Positions 19,593 through 29,200 of a stretch of 64,000 nucleotides of DNA are shown here, piece by piece. This DNA comes from Flexistipes sp. (GTDB lineage Bacteria > Chrysiogenota > Deferribacteres > Deferribacterales > Flexistipitaceae), in assembly GCF_036172515.1 (NCBI RefSeq), contig NZ_JAXKVW010000002.1:124001-188000 (forward strand), given 5' to 3'. The translations under genes were made by a program, and so were the position numbers. Every line of letters begins with the position of its first letter. Positions within the stretch are counted from its first letter, which is position 1. The notes below the pieces were generated by a model. The model had not been told where the DNA came from. It was given only the letters and a program-made list of their open reading frames with translations, and did no database searches.

Positions 19593-19898
19593 GCAGTGCA
19601 AATATTTTTCAATGTAATTTGCACGCATTTCACAGCCGAAACTCGAAACTACTGCCGCTAACCGCCTACACCCTCCTCTCATAATTGTTTTTATTTGCAG
19701 ATAGTTATCCACTTTGCATTCCAACACAGGGTGTGACCGCTAACCGGCAGTACGTTTCTCTAGCACCAGCCGAAAGGCTGGTAAATATGTGGAACACATT
19801 CGACATCGGCTGCTTCATTTGTGCAAATTACATTGAAATCAGTGTCATGTTAACTAAGTATATGTAAAACAATATTTTTATATAATTTTTGGGGTGAT
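19593..19898. repeat. nested inverted-repeat element, copy 1
   Basis: A 306-bp sequence with a homologous copy at 30719-30985. Four nested perfect stems can be traced: 19607-19624 with 19821-19838 (18 bp), CAGCCGA 19633-19639 with 19806-19812, TACTGCCG 19650-19657 with 19745-19752, and ACACCCT 19668-19674 with 19728-19734. Copy 1 carries about 40 bases absent from copy 2 (about 19761-19802), including a 7-bp hairpin with a GAAA loop. It has no conserved reading frame. It lies between the divergent nagZ-like gene and ettA, in a 463-bp gap with no other recognisable content. A mobile MITE-like element or a structured RNA are both possible. Confidence 0.8.
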
Positions 19899-19974
19899 AT
19901 CAATAAAGATAAGCCCTTGTAAATTCTTTTTTAATTCGTTAGCCTTGGATAAAACAAAACACAGGAGCAGTAAT

Positions 19975-21660
19975 ATGAGCAATAATTCTCCGGAAAAGAT
20001 TATTTATTCGATGAACAGGGTGAGTAAAAGATATCAAAATAAGGAAGTAATTAAAGATATTTCCCTGTCGTATTTTTATGGGGCTAAAATCGGCGTAGTC
20101 GGTTTGAACGGTGCAGGCAAAAGTACTGTTCTTAAAATTATGGCAGGGGTCGATAATGATTTTGAAGGCGATGTTTCCATTTCACCCGGCTATTCAATAG
20201 GCTATCTTGAACAGGAGCCGGAGCTGGACAAATCCAAAACAGTGAAGGAAATTGTCAGTGAGGGAGCCGGGGAAGTGGTTGATTTGTTAAATGAGTTTAA
20301 TGAAGTAAGTGAAAAATTTGCAGAACCTATGTCTGATGATGAGATGAACGACCTCATCACAAGGCAGGGTGAGCTGCAGGAACAGCTGGACAGGCTGGAC
20401 GGCTGGGATATAGATTCAAAGCTGGATATGGCTATGGACGCTCTCAGGTGTCCTCCGCCGGAAACTCCGGTGGATGTTATATCAGGCGGGGAAAAAAGAA
20501 GGGTTGCGTTATGCAGACTCCTTTTGCAAAAACCTGACATTCTTCTCCTTGATGAGCCCACTAACCATCTGGATGCGGAAACGGTAGCATGGCTTGAACA
20601 ACATTTAAAGCAGTATCCCGGTACTGTTATAGCAGTTACCCACGACAGGTATTTTCTGGACAATGTGGCTGGCTGGATACTGGAACTGGAAAACGGTTAC
20701 GGTTTGCCCTGGAAAGGAAATTACTCCTCCTGGCTTGAACAGAAACAGGAAGAGTTGCGCCAGAGCAAAAAGAAAGAAAGTGAGAGGCGGAAGACTCTGG
20801 AGCGTGAACTTGAATGGATTCGGATGTCAAAAAAAGGAAGACAGTCCAAATCCAAGGCAAGAATCAATTCATATAATGAACTTCTCACTCAGGACAGCAG
20901 TGTAAAATCGAAAGATATGCAGATATATATTCCTCCCGGCCCCCGTCTTGGTGATGTTGTTATCGAAGCTGAAGATGTGAGCAAGGTTTATGATGACAGA
21001 ATTATTTTTGAAGGGATGAGCTTTAAAATGCCAGCCGGGGGAATTGTCGGCGTAATCGGTCCTAACGGAGCAGGTAAAACCACTCTTTTTAAAATGATTA
21101 CCGGTAAGGAAGAACCCGACAGCGGCTCTATAAAAGTCGGAGACACTGTAAAACTTGCATATGTTGACCAGGAAAGGGATACACTGGAGCCTTCCAAAAC
21201 CGTTTGGGAAATTATTTCCGAAGGCAACGATGTCATGAATCTGGGTAATGTTGAAGTCAACAGCAGGGCATATGTGGCAAAATTTAATTTCTCCGGAGCA
21301 GACCAGCAAAAGAAAGCAAATATGCTTTCCGGGGGAGAAAGCAACAGGGTCCACTTAGCATGTGTTCTAAAAGAAGGAGCAAATGTTCTTTTATTGGATG
21401 AGCCGACAAACGATCTGGATGTAAATACTATGAGGGCGCTTGAAGAAGCTCTGGATAATTTTGCCGGGTGCGCCATTGTGATTAGTCACGACAGGTGGTT
21501 TCTTGACAGAATTGCCACCCATATCCTTGCTTTTGAAGGGGACAGCAGTGTCGCATGGTTTGAAGGCAATTATTCGGAATATGAAGAGGACAGAAAGAAA
21601 CGTCTTGGAAACGATGCACTGCAGCCTAAAAGGGTTAAGTACAGGTATCTTACACGTTAA
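19975..21660 (+). CDS. ettA: ABC-F ribosome-associated ATPase, EttA-like
   Basis: Soluble tandem ABC protein of 561 residues that acts at the ribosomal E site, with no membrane domain. Domain 1 has Walker A GLNGAGKST, signature SGGEKRRVALC and Walker B LLLDEPTNHLD. Domain 2 has GPNGAGKTT, LSGGESNRVHLA and LLLDEPTNDLD. The charged linker around residues 255-310 (EWIRMSKKGRQSKSKAR) corresponds to the tRNA-interaction motif, and the arm insertion in domain 1 fits EttA. I chose the ATG at 19975 with an AGGAG eight bases upstream over a longer in-frame GTG at 19894, whose extra 27 residues overlap the repeat element and look unlike the family. Confidence 0.92.
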   Translation: MSNNSPEKIIYSMNRVSKRYQNKEVIKDISLSYFYGAKIGVVGLNGAGKSTVLKIMAGVDNDFEGDVSISPGYSIGYLEQEPELDKSKTVKEIVSEGAGEVVDLLNEFNEVSEKFAEPMSDDEMNDLITRQGELQEQLDRLDGWDIDSKLDMAMDALRCPPPETPVDVISGGEKRRVALCRLLLQKPDILLLDEPTNHLDAETVAWLEQHLKQYPGTVIAVTHDRYFLDNVAGWILELENGYGLPWKGNYSSWLEQKQEELRQSKKKESERRKTLERELEWIRMSKKGRQSKSKARINSYNELLTQDSSVKSKDMQIYIPPGPRLGDVVIEAEDVSKVYDDRIIFEGMSFKMPAGGIVGVIGPNGAGKTTLFKMITGKEEPDSGSIKVGDTVKLAYVDQERDTLEPSKTVWEIISEGNDVMNLGNVEVNSRAYVAKFNFSGADQQKKANMLSGGESNRVHLACVLKEGANVLLLDEPTNDLDVNTMRALEEALDNFAGCAIVISHDRWFLDRIATHILAFEGDSSVAWFEGNYSEYEEDRKKRLGNDALQPKRVKYRYLTR

Positions 21661-21775
21661 TTAGTGCTTAGTTAAGGATTGTAGTAAAAATAAGGGTTGA
21701 AATAGTTGCAACACAACAAATCGCCTGAAATATTTAAAGAACGTGAAAGGGTATATTTTGCAACCTTCTTAAATC

Positions 21776-23227
21776 TCACGAATTTGTAAGAATAATATCG
21801 TATCCGGGTATTTCAATCCTTTTAATTCCGTCTTTAGTTAATATGAGACGCACTTTGTAAGAAGAATGTTCTTCATCGGACTTGAACTCGATTACCAGAT
21901 TGACGTGATAGACTTTGGATGCTGTAATCTTTTTCATGCCTTTTTCGAGAGTGTGCAGAGTAACTGAAGGGTCATCCATCTTTCTGATAAAATGATTGAC
22001 ATTAAATCGGATAATGTCGTTCAGACCTTCTATTTTGTCATTAAATGATTTTAAGATTTTTTTGTTGTTTAATTTTATCTTTTTCTCGTATTTCATTATA
22101 TCTTCGCCGGTGTACCATGTGGAAAGACTGCTGTCTGCCTTTTGCAGTCGGGTCTGGAGAATTTTTTCGGGGATTTGGTTTTTATTAATAAATCTTACCC
22201 GCTCTTTATAAAATCCAAAAAGATTGTAACGTTCAGGGTCGTATATTTTATTTCTGAAATCAAAAACTTTCCTGAAAAATAGTTTGTTTTCAAATATTTG
22301 CCTGAACAAATCCTTTATCCTGTCCTTAAACATATAACTGATTACTAAGGCTACGAAAAAGGACAGAGTGAAATTTCCGTATTTTTTCTGAGACAAAAAA
22401 GCCACGGTTGTAGCAAAAATCATTGCTATACCTGCTGCTATTGCATAAAGAAAATGCCTGAATTCCACCGCATCCTCTCTTCTTTTTTGAAAAAGAAAGA
22501 GTATGTTATAAAAATATTTTTTGAATACCGAATATTTGTAAATTAATTCTTCATTTTTTGAGTCGTCTTCTGATGCGTATGACATTCCCCGGAGTTTTCT
22601 GTACTCAATTTCATTGTTGATCATGTTTAGAATTTGGGCATTGATGTCAGATTTATTTTTCGATAAAAAGTCATAGATTCTGAATATATACATTACTGTT
22701 AACAGACTGCTGTATTCATCGGTAAATATAAGCAAATCTTTTAAAGGCTGCTGGTTTGTGTTTTCTGTAAAGGCAGGTAATTTCTTAATTTCATGCCTGA
22801 AAGCTTGTATTTCTTTGACTAAATTGTTTATGTTTTCATTGCTGTAATGATTTTTTTTTACTTTTTTAGCAAAATCTCTCAAATATGCCCGATATGAGCA
22901 TATGGTTATTTTGAGTTCGTAGTTTATGTATCCGAAGTGTTTATCAATATTATCTTTTTTTAAATTCATAGAGTTAATTATACTTTTTATTCTTTCAGTT
23001 AAATCCGGCAGACTGCTTTTAGGAGTTATTAATCTTACATATCCGTACAAATCTTCGAAAAACTGACTGTTTGAATAGTTATATCTGTTTATCCCCAAAT
23101 TATTCGGCAGAAAAAAATACAGATTAATATCGTATTCGGTCTTTTTCTTTTTATGATTAATGAGGTAACCCAGTTTTATCTCAAATTGGTTTCTGTCGTG
23201 AATTCGTATGAGCTCTTCTATATTCAT
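21776..23227 (-). CDS. hypothetical membrane protein with long cytosolic arms
   Basis: I do not recognise a named function. The 483 residues have a charged, mostly helical N-terminal part (1-255), two adjacent hydrophobic helices (about 258-278 and 286-300: YAIAAGIAMIFATTVAFL and a following FFVALVISYMF), the conserved-looking KDRIKDLFR immediately after, and a C-terminal half rich in beta-like segments. There is no signal peptide and no Cys or His motif. I used the ATG at 23227 with AAGGGG upstream, rather than the adjacent TTG. It stands alone between convergent ettA and divergent typA. Homologues of this layout exist in other anaerobes to my memory, but no role can be assigned. Confidence 0.75.
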   Translation of the reverse strand: MNIEELIRIHDRNQFEIKLGYLINHKKKKTEYDINLYFFLPNNLGINRYNYSNSQFFEDLYGYVRLITPKSSLPDLTERIKSIINSMNLKKDNIDKHFGYINYELKITICSYRAYLRDFAKKVKKNHYSNENINNLVKEIQAFRHEIKKLPAFTENTNQQPLKDLLIFTDEYSSLLTVMYIFRIYDFLSKNKSDINAQILNMINNEIEYRKLRGMSYASEDDSKNEELIYKYSVFKKYFYNILFLFQKRREDAVEFRHFLYAIAAGIAMIFATTVAFLSQKKYGNFTLSFFVALVISYMFKDRIKDLFRQIFENKLFFRKVFDFRNKIYDPERYNLFGFYKERVRFINKNQIPEKILQTRLQKADSSLSTWYTGEDIMKYEKKIKLNNKKILKSFNDKIEGLNDIIRFNVNHFIRKMDDPSVTLHTLEKGMKKITASKVYHVNLVIEFKSDEEHSSYKVRLILTKDGIKRIEIPGYDIILTNS

Positions 23228-23345
23228 CAATGCCCCTTATTATTGTTCTGCTTTAAAAGATACTTCCAATATAATATTTTTCTCAGATATTACAACATCA
23301 TGCAACAGTTTGCTGGATAGGGACTTATTTTAGAAATCTTTTACA

Positions 23346-23373
23346 TTGACTTAAAGTTGTGCTTGTCTATTTT
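23346..23373 (+). promoter_or_regulatory. candidate promoter of typA
   Basis: TTGACT (23346-23351) and TATTTT (23368-23373) with a 16-base spacer, about 85 bases before the typA ATG. It lies in the 229-bp divergent gap. The -10 matches only partly. Confidence 0.45.
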
Positions 23374-23456
23374 ACGGTAAAGCTTCTGTTTGCTATTTAA
23401 GCAGGTTGGTGTTATAAGCTATCGGTCAAAAAATTATAAAGAAGGTAAAAAGTAGA

Positions 23457-25298
23457 ATGAGTAAACGTAAAGTAAATGAGAAAATAAGAAATATTGCAAT
23501 TATTGCACATGTTGATCATGGTAAGACTTCACTGGTTGACAGTCTGTTTAAACACAGCGGACTGTTCAGGGAAAATCAGGATGTGGACGATAGAATTATG
23601 GATAATATGGATCTTGAAAAGGAGCGGGGGATCACCATTGCCGCCAAGAACTGTTCCGTGTTTTGGGACGATGTTAAAATAAATATTATAGACACTCCGG
23701 GGCACGCTGATTTCGGCGGAGAAGTTGAACGTGCACTCTCTATGGCTGACGGAGCAATTCTGCTTGTGGATGCGTCTGAAGGCCCCTTACCTCAGACAAG
23801 GTTTGTGCTGCAAAAAGCTTTTACTGCCGGACTTAAGATGATGGTGGTGGTAAATAAAATTGACAGGAAAGATGCAAGGGTGGACGAAGTTCTGGATGAA
23901 ATATATGAACTGTTCTTCGATCTTGATGCAAATGATGAGCAGATAGAGTTCCCGGTTGTTTACGCTGTGGGAAGGGATGGTATTGTTAAAAATGAAATGA
24001 ATGAGCCAGATGGTAATATGGGTATTCTTCTGGATAAAATTGTAGATGAGATGCCGGGTGCTGAATATGAAAGTGATGAGATCCTGCAGATTCTTGTATC
24101 AGATCTTGGTTATTCCGATTATCTTGGCAGACTTGCCATAGGAAAAATTTTTAACGGCACTATTAATAATAACGAACAGCTTGTCTGTATCGGGGCGGGC
24201 GGTGAAATAAAACCACTTAAAGTAAGTAAGCTGCAGGCCTATGAAGGATTGTCGCTGAAAGAAGTAAACCGTGCTGAAATGGGAGATATTGTTTTAATAT
24301 CAGGAGCCGATGAGATAAGAATTGGCGATACGATAAGCAAAAAGGATGCTCCAAAAGCTCTGAAAAGAATCAAGGTGGACGAGCCGACTGTTTCCATGAA
24401 ATTCAGTGCCAACACATCTCCCATGGCAGGTAAAGAAGGCAGTATTGTACAGGCCAGCAAAATTTATGAAAGGCTTTATAAAGAGACATTGAGAAACGTC
24501 GCGATAAGACTTGAAGAAACAGATGACAAAGATGCCTTCCTTGTGAAAGGGAGAGGAGAATTTCAACTGGCAATTCTCATCGAAACCATGAGAAGGGAAG
24601 GATTTGAGCTTTCAGTGGGCAGACCTGAAGTTATAGTAAAAAAAGATGCAAACGGCAAAGTTCTCGAGCCGGTGGAACATCTCTTTGTGGATTGTGATGA
24701 ATCTTTTGTGGGTGTTGTTACAGAGAAACTCTCTCTGCGAAAAGCGAGAATGTCTAACTTGGTAAACAGGGGCAGCGGCCGCGTCAGAATTGAGTTTTAT
24801 ATTCCTTCCCGGGGACTCATCGGTTATCGTGACGAGTTTTTATCAGACACAAAAGGGACAGGGGTTCTGAACTCATATTTACATGATTATGAGGAATTCA
24901 AAGGGGACATTCCTACACGTTTTACTGGTTCGATAGTTGCCGACAGGAGAGGCAAAGCTGTACCTTATGCCCTTTTTCATCTTGAACCCAGAGGCAGACT
25001 TTTTATAACACCCGGAACGGAAATTTATGAAGGTATGATAATTGGGGAATACAATAAAGCAGGTGATCTGGATGTGAACGCCTGCAAGGAGAAAAAACTG
25101 ACTAATGTCAGAGCTGCGGGCAAGGATGACAATATTCTCCTAAAACCTGTGTCTCCGTTGACACTTGAGCAGGCTATACACTTTATTGCAGAGGATGAGA
25201 TGGTGGAGGTGACGCCGCAGTCAATAAGATTAAGGAAGTCTTTTCTCCCTTTTCAGAAACGCCAGACGTTGAAATCGAGGAAGCTAAATAATAATTAA
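23457..25298 (+). CDS. typA: translational GTPase TypA/BipA
   Basis: Ribosome-binding GTPase of the EF-G-like family involved in stress adaptation and ribosome assembly, 613 residues. GTPase motifs are AHVDHGKTSLVD (G1, about residues 17-28), a threonine-containing switch ERGITIAAKN, DTPGHADFGGE (G3) and NKIDRKDA (G4). The C-terminal region contains RGLIGYRDEFLSDTKGTG, the TypA-specific segment that enters the peptidyl-transferase centre. The stop overlaps the stop of the convergent small membrane protein by 4 bp. Confidence 0.97.
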   Translation: MSKRKVNEKIRNIAIIAHVDHGKTSLVDSLFKHSGLFRENQDVDDRIMDNMDLEKERGITIAAKNCSVFWDDVKINIIDTPGHADFGGEVERALSMADGAILLVDASEGPLPQTRFVLQKAFTAGLKMMVVVNKIDRKDARVDEVLDEIYELFFDLDANDEQIEFPVVYAVGRDGIVKNEMNEPDGNMGILLDKIVDEMPGAEYESDEILQILVSDLGYSDYLGRLAIGKIFNGTINNNEQLVCIGAGGEIKPLKVSKLQAYEGLSLKEVNRAEMGDIVLISGADEIRIGDTISKKDAPKALKRIKVDEPTVSMKFSANTSPMAGKEGSIVQASKIYERLYKETLRNVAIRLEETDDKDAFLVKGRGEFQLAILIETMRREGFELSVGRPEVIVKKDANGKVLEPVEHLFVDCDESFVGVVTEKLSLRKARMSNLVNRGSGRVRIEFYIPSRGLIGYRDEFLSDTKGTGVLNSYLHDYEEFKGDIPTRFTGSIVADRRGKAVPYALFHLEPRGRLFITPGTEIYEGMIIGEYNKAGDLDVNACKEKKLTNVRAAGKDDNILLKPVSPLTLEQAIHFIAEDEMVEVTPQSIRLRKSFLPFQKRQTLKSRKLNNN

Positions 25299-25669
25299 TG
25301 TAACTCAGGTTTCTGGTAGAGCTCTTCTTTGTCGATAAGCTTCAGCCACCCCTTTACGATACGGTATATTAACCATATGTTTGCTGCTGCCAAAATTACA
25401 AAGCCTATACCTACCGGGATTAAGATCCCGCCGAGAACTGTCCATAATAATGTATACCAGAATGATCGTATCTGCCATTTTATGTGTGATGCCAACCAGG
25501 TATTTTCTGCATCCCCGCGTTTTACATAATCGATAATAACGGCAATGATCAACGTTATTCCGAAAACAAAATAAACAGCCTGAAGTATATAAACAACGTT
25601 AATAACAGTTTTCAACCGGCGCAGCTTTTCAGTATCACCGGTTTTTTCCATACTTTCAACTTCGCTCAT
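25295..25669 (-). CDS. small membrane protein, DUF4870-like
   Basis: A 124-residue protein with three hydrophobic segments; the pattern of HIKWQIRSFWYTLLW followed by a GxxxPxG-type helix is that of the DUF4870/Tic20-like family, function unknown. I chose the ATG at 25669, which has GGAGG six bases upstream, instead of a longer frame starting at 25756 with 29 extra residues and no ribosome site. Convergent with typA, tail overlap 4 bp. Confidence 0.75.
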   Translation of the reverse strand: MSEVESMEKTGDTEKLRRLKTVINVVYILQAVYFVFGITLIIAVIIDYVKRGDAENTWLASHIKWQIRSFWYTLLWTVLGGILIPVGIGFVILAAANIWLIYRIVKGWLKLIDKEELYQKPELH

Positions 25670-26040
25670 TTTGCCCTCCGGAAATCTGTATGGCTTTTTT
25701 TGATAAGAATAACACGGATAATAAATTTTAACAACAAACTGAATTTCATTTTGCACCGAGAGTTTCGTGTATGTGTACTACTTATGTAAAACTCTTAAAA
25801 CCGTGCATCTAAATTTAAAATACTAAATAAAGCTTCGCACTTAATTTGGTCAATGCGAAATCGAGCACTTAAATTCTTAAGTGCTCGGCTGTGGCAATTT
25901 CAAAATAATATAAAAAGAGAGATTATCTTGTTGTTGTAACTCCTCGCAAAGACTTATAATATGCGCAAGTGCGAAACTTGAATATTAATTTGTTTTGATA
26001 ACCCCTTTTAAATCAAAGTTGTAAGTGGTATATTTTATCT
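25670..26040. other. 371-bp divergent intergenic region with palindromes
   Basis: No gene is visible. Two inverted repeats stand out: TTCGCA/TGCGAA at 25834-25859, and a perfect 11-base pair of arms at 25862-25872 and 25877-25887 around a 4-base loop. The latter has no T-run in either direction, so it looks more like an operator or structured leader than a terminator. Promoters of the DUF4870-like gene and of the symporter-phosphatase pair must lie here, but none is clear enough to mark. Confidence 0.6.
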
Positions 26041-26244
26041 ATGAAGAAGGTTTTATATCTCTGGCTTTTGTTTTTTTTCATGGGATTTGTTATGATAAAT
26101 TTTCCTTTTCTCCTTATTTTTGACAAATTTCAGCTTATTTTTAATATCCCTTTAATTTATTATTATCTGATAATAGGATGGCTGTTTTCGATACTGATAG
26201 TGTATGTGTTTGTTAAAAAAATAGACAGAGACGAAAATGATTAG
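26041..26244 (+). CDS. small two-helix membrane protein preceding the symporter-phosphatase gene
   Basis: A 67-residue protein made of two hydrophobic helices (about 5-27 and 37-58) and a charged tail, KKIDRDEND. It overlaps the start of the next gene by 8 bp, which suggests translational coupling. Small hydrophobic proteins encoded directly upstream of symporter-type sensors are known, for example CbrX before CbrA in Pseudomonas, and accessory subunits of some sodium symporters. Similarity here is in layout only. The ribosome site is weak. It probably works in the membrane with its neighbour; that is inference. Confidence 0.7.
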   Translation: MKKVLYLWLLFFFMGFVMINFPFLLIFDKFQLIFNIPLIYYYLIIGWLFSILIVYVFVKKIDRDEND

Positions 26245-29200
26245 TCCGCCTGTTCTGGCAAGTGTGACATTCAGTTATCTTATTCTACTGTTTGTTGTAG
26301 CGTATTATTCTGAGAAAATTTATAAAAATAATCCTGCATTCCTGAACAATCCTTATGTGTATACGTTAACTCTGGCAGTATACTGCACCAGCTGGACCTA
26401 TTATGGTTCTGTGGGAAGGTTTACTACTCACGGGATTGAGTTTCTGGCAATTTATCTGGGGCCTACTCTTGTAATTTTTACGTGGTGGTTTCTGCTCCGG
26501 AAAATGGTACGGATTTCTGAAGAGTACAGCATAACATCATTGGTGGATTTCATCAGTTTCAGATATGGGAAATCCAATATCCTTGGTATTGTTGCGGCTA
26601 TATTTTGTTTACTGGGAGTTATTCCTTATATTTCTCTGCAGTTGAAATCTATGAGCGATACCATTCAGATAATGCTCGGATATGAGCTTGTCAGAGAGGC
26701 TAATATTTTTAAAGACGAATCGTTTTACGTAGCCCTTTTTATTGCCATTTTTTCAGCTGTTTTTGGTACGAGGCATTTTGGAGATAAACGTAAACACCCT
26801 GCCTTAGTTGGTGCAATTGCCTTTGAATCGATTCTCAAACTGTCCATTTTTCTGCTGGCAGGATTTATGATCACCTTTGTGATGTTTAATGGTGTTTCCG
26901 ACATCTTCACACAGATGATAAATAATGACAATATCGAGGTTCAAAGAAAGTTTTATTCCCTTGCCACTATTCAGGGAGCAGCCGCTTCACCCTCCGAGTG
27001 GCTGGCTGTGATTCTTATGAGTATGATGGCTGTAATGTTCCTGCCAAGGCAGTTCCACATGGCTGTTGTGGAAAATCTCAATGAGCGTCATATACCCAAA
27101 TCAATGTACTTGTTTCCATTGTATCTTTTTCTTATAAATCTGTTTGTAATACCTATTGCTTTTGCGGGCATAATTATTTTTCAGAATTCGGGTAATGCCG
27201 ATTATTATTCTTTAACGATATTTTTAAAAGAAAAACAGTTCTTCTGGGCAATACTGGTATATCTGGGCGGAATAGCTGCCAGTACAGGAATGGTTATTAT
27301 TGCTTCGGTCAGTCTTGGGACGGTGTTTGTGAACAATATACTTTTACCGTTTTTCGTCCGTATTCTTGTTAGAAAAAAGATCGGCTCTATTCTTATTAAT
27401 TTAAAAAGACTTATGATAATTGTGATTATTCTGCTTGGATATTTGTATTATTATTTTGTGGGCAACTCATTTTCACTTGTGAGCCTCGGTCTTACATCTT
27501 TTGCGGCGGTAACTCAACTTGCTCCGATTATTATATGCGGCATGTTTTTCAAAACAGTAAATGAAAAAGGTGCAATTGCCGGGATTATTGCAGGATTTGT
27601 GATATGGTTTTACACACTTATTATTCCATTTGTTGTAAAAGCCGGGCTTCTGCCTGACAGTATTCTTTACGACGGGTTATTCGGAATATACCTGTTTAAT
27701 CCGACAGCCTTATTCGGGCTTTCCGGGTTTGATATGTGGTCGCATTCACTTTTCTGGAGTCTGCTTCTTAATATTATCTTCTTTTTCGGAGTTTCCATAT
27801 TTTCAAAACAGAGTGAATCGGAAAAAGAAACCGCTACAGCATGCGTGGAAGCACTGAAACTGGAGCGATTTATCAGGTCCAAAGCGGTGATTTCGGGACT
27901 TGGTGTGGATGATATGCAAAATATTCTGAAAGATTTCTTTGGTGAAAAATATGCTGCTAATAAAATCGATGAATATCTTGAATCCATTGATAAAAAGCGT
28001 GGTGAACTGAATGCTTTTGAAATTACAGAGATTAAGTCATTGACTGAAAAATATCTGTCAGAAGCTGTTGGACCGGGTGCCGCCAGACTGATTTTAAATT
28101 CATATATGGATATGATCGGTTCAAAGGAACAGAAAGTAATGGATGTGTTTAAGGATCTTGTTTCACTGAGTGTCACAGAATCGCGGGAAACACTCATAAA
28201 AAGATTATCAGAGCTTAATCTCCTGCTTGATGTTTCAAAGGTTTTTGCCGGAGTGGGAGATTTGCAGTCAAAGATTGACAGAGCACTTTCACTTATCAAG
28301 GAAACATTCCGTTTTGACCTTGTAATTCTGAGAAATATCAGAGAGGAAAAGCTTGTTGCTGTATCTTATGTGGGTGATATGACCGGAGGGCTTATTTCCA
28401 GTTACAGGGTACTTGAGCCTGAGCATTCTTATATAGGAAAAGCTGTAAAACTTAGAAAGCAGTTTGCTGTTAATGATATAGACCATATAGAGCTGAATCA
28501 GTTTTCTTCTGAGTTAAAAAGACACGGTATAGTTTCTTTCTGTCACACCCCTATTATTATCGGGGGCAGGTTGCAGGGGATGCTTTCATTTTTCTCAAAG
28601 GAATATAAAGGGCTATTTACGGATGAATTCCTTGATCTTCTGCAGAGTGTTGCAAACCAGATGGGTTTTTTGATTGATAACAGTAAACAGACAGAGCAGC
28701 TTATAAAGATGCGCGAAATTTCCAAAGAGCTCCAAATTGCCAAAGAGATACAAAACTCACTCCTGCCGGATAAATTTCCTGAAGTAAGAGGACTTAAGGT
28801 TGATGCAACCTGTATTTCTTCTGAATATGTGGGTGGGGACTATTTTGATTTTTTCAATGTTACGGAAGACGGTTTTGATTTTGTTGTGGCTGATGTTTCC
28901 GGGCATAATATTGCATCCGCTCTTGTCATGTCCGAAGTGAGAAGTCTTATAAAAAGCATTGTAAACAGCAGAGGAGAGTTATCTCCTGCGGAAATTCTCG
29001 GACACATTAACAGGGGAATGTACGATGATTTGGCAAAACTGGAATTCATCATTACCATGATTTATATGAGAGTGGATACAAAGAACAATAGGATTATATA
29101 TGCCAATGCCGGTCAGAACCCTCCTATAATATGTGACAAAGGTAAAGAAGCTTATGAAATTACCGGCGGAGATCCGCTTCTGGGGGTATTTTCCGAGTAT

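Noticed and set aside
19539-19727. Short minus-strand reading frame within repeat copy 1
   Set aside because: The frame is not preserved in copy 2, has no ribosome site, and crosses the stems of the element.
19894-19974. Longer N-terminus for ettA from a GTG inside the repeat
   Set aside because: The 27 extra residues do not resemble the family, and the ATG at 19975 has a good AGGAG.
27667-28299. 210-codon open frame opposite the symporter-phosphatase gene
   Set aside because: Serine-rich shadow frame over conserved domains on the plus strand.
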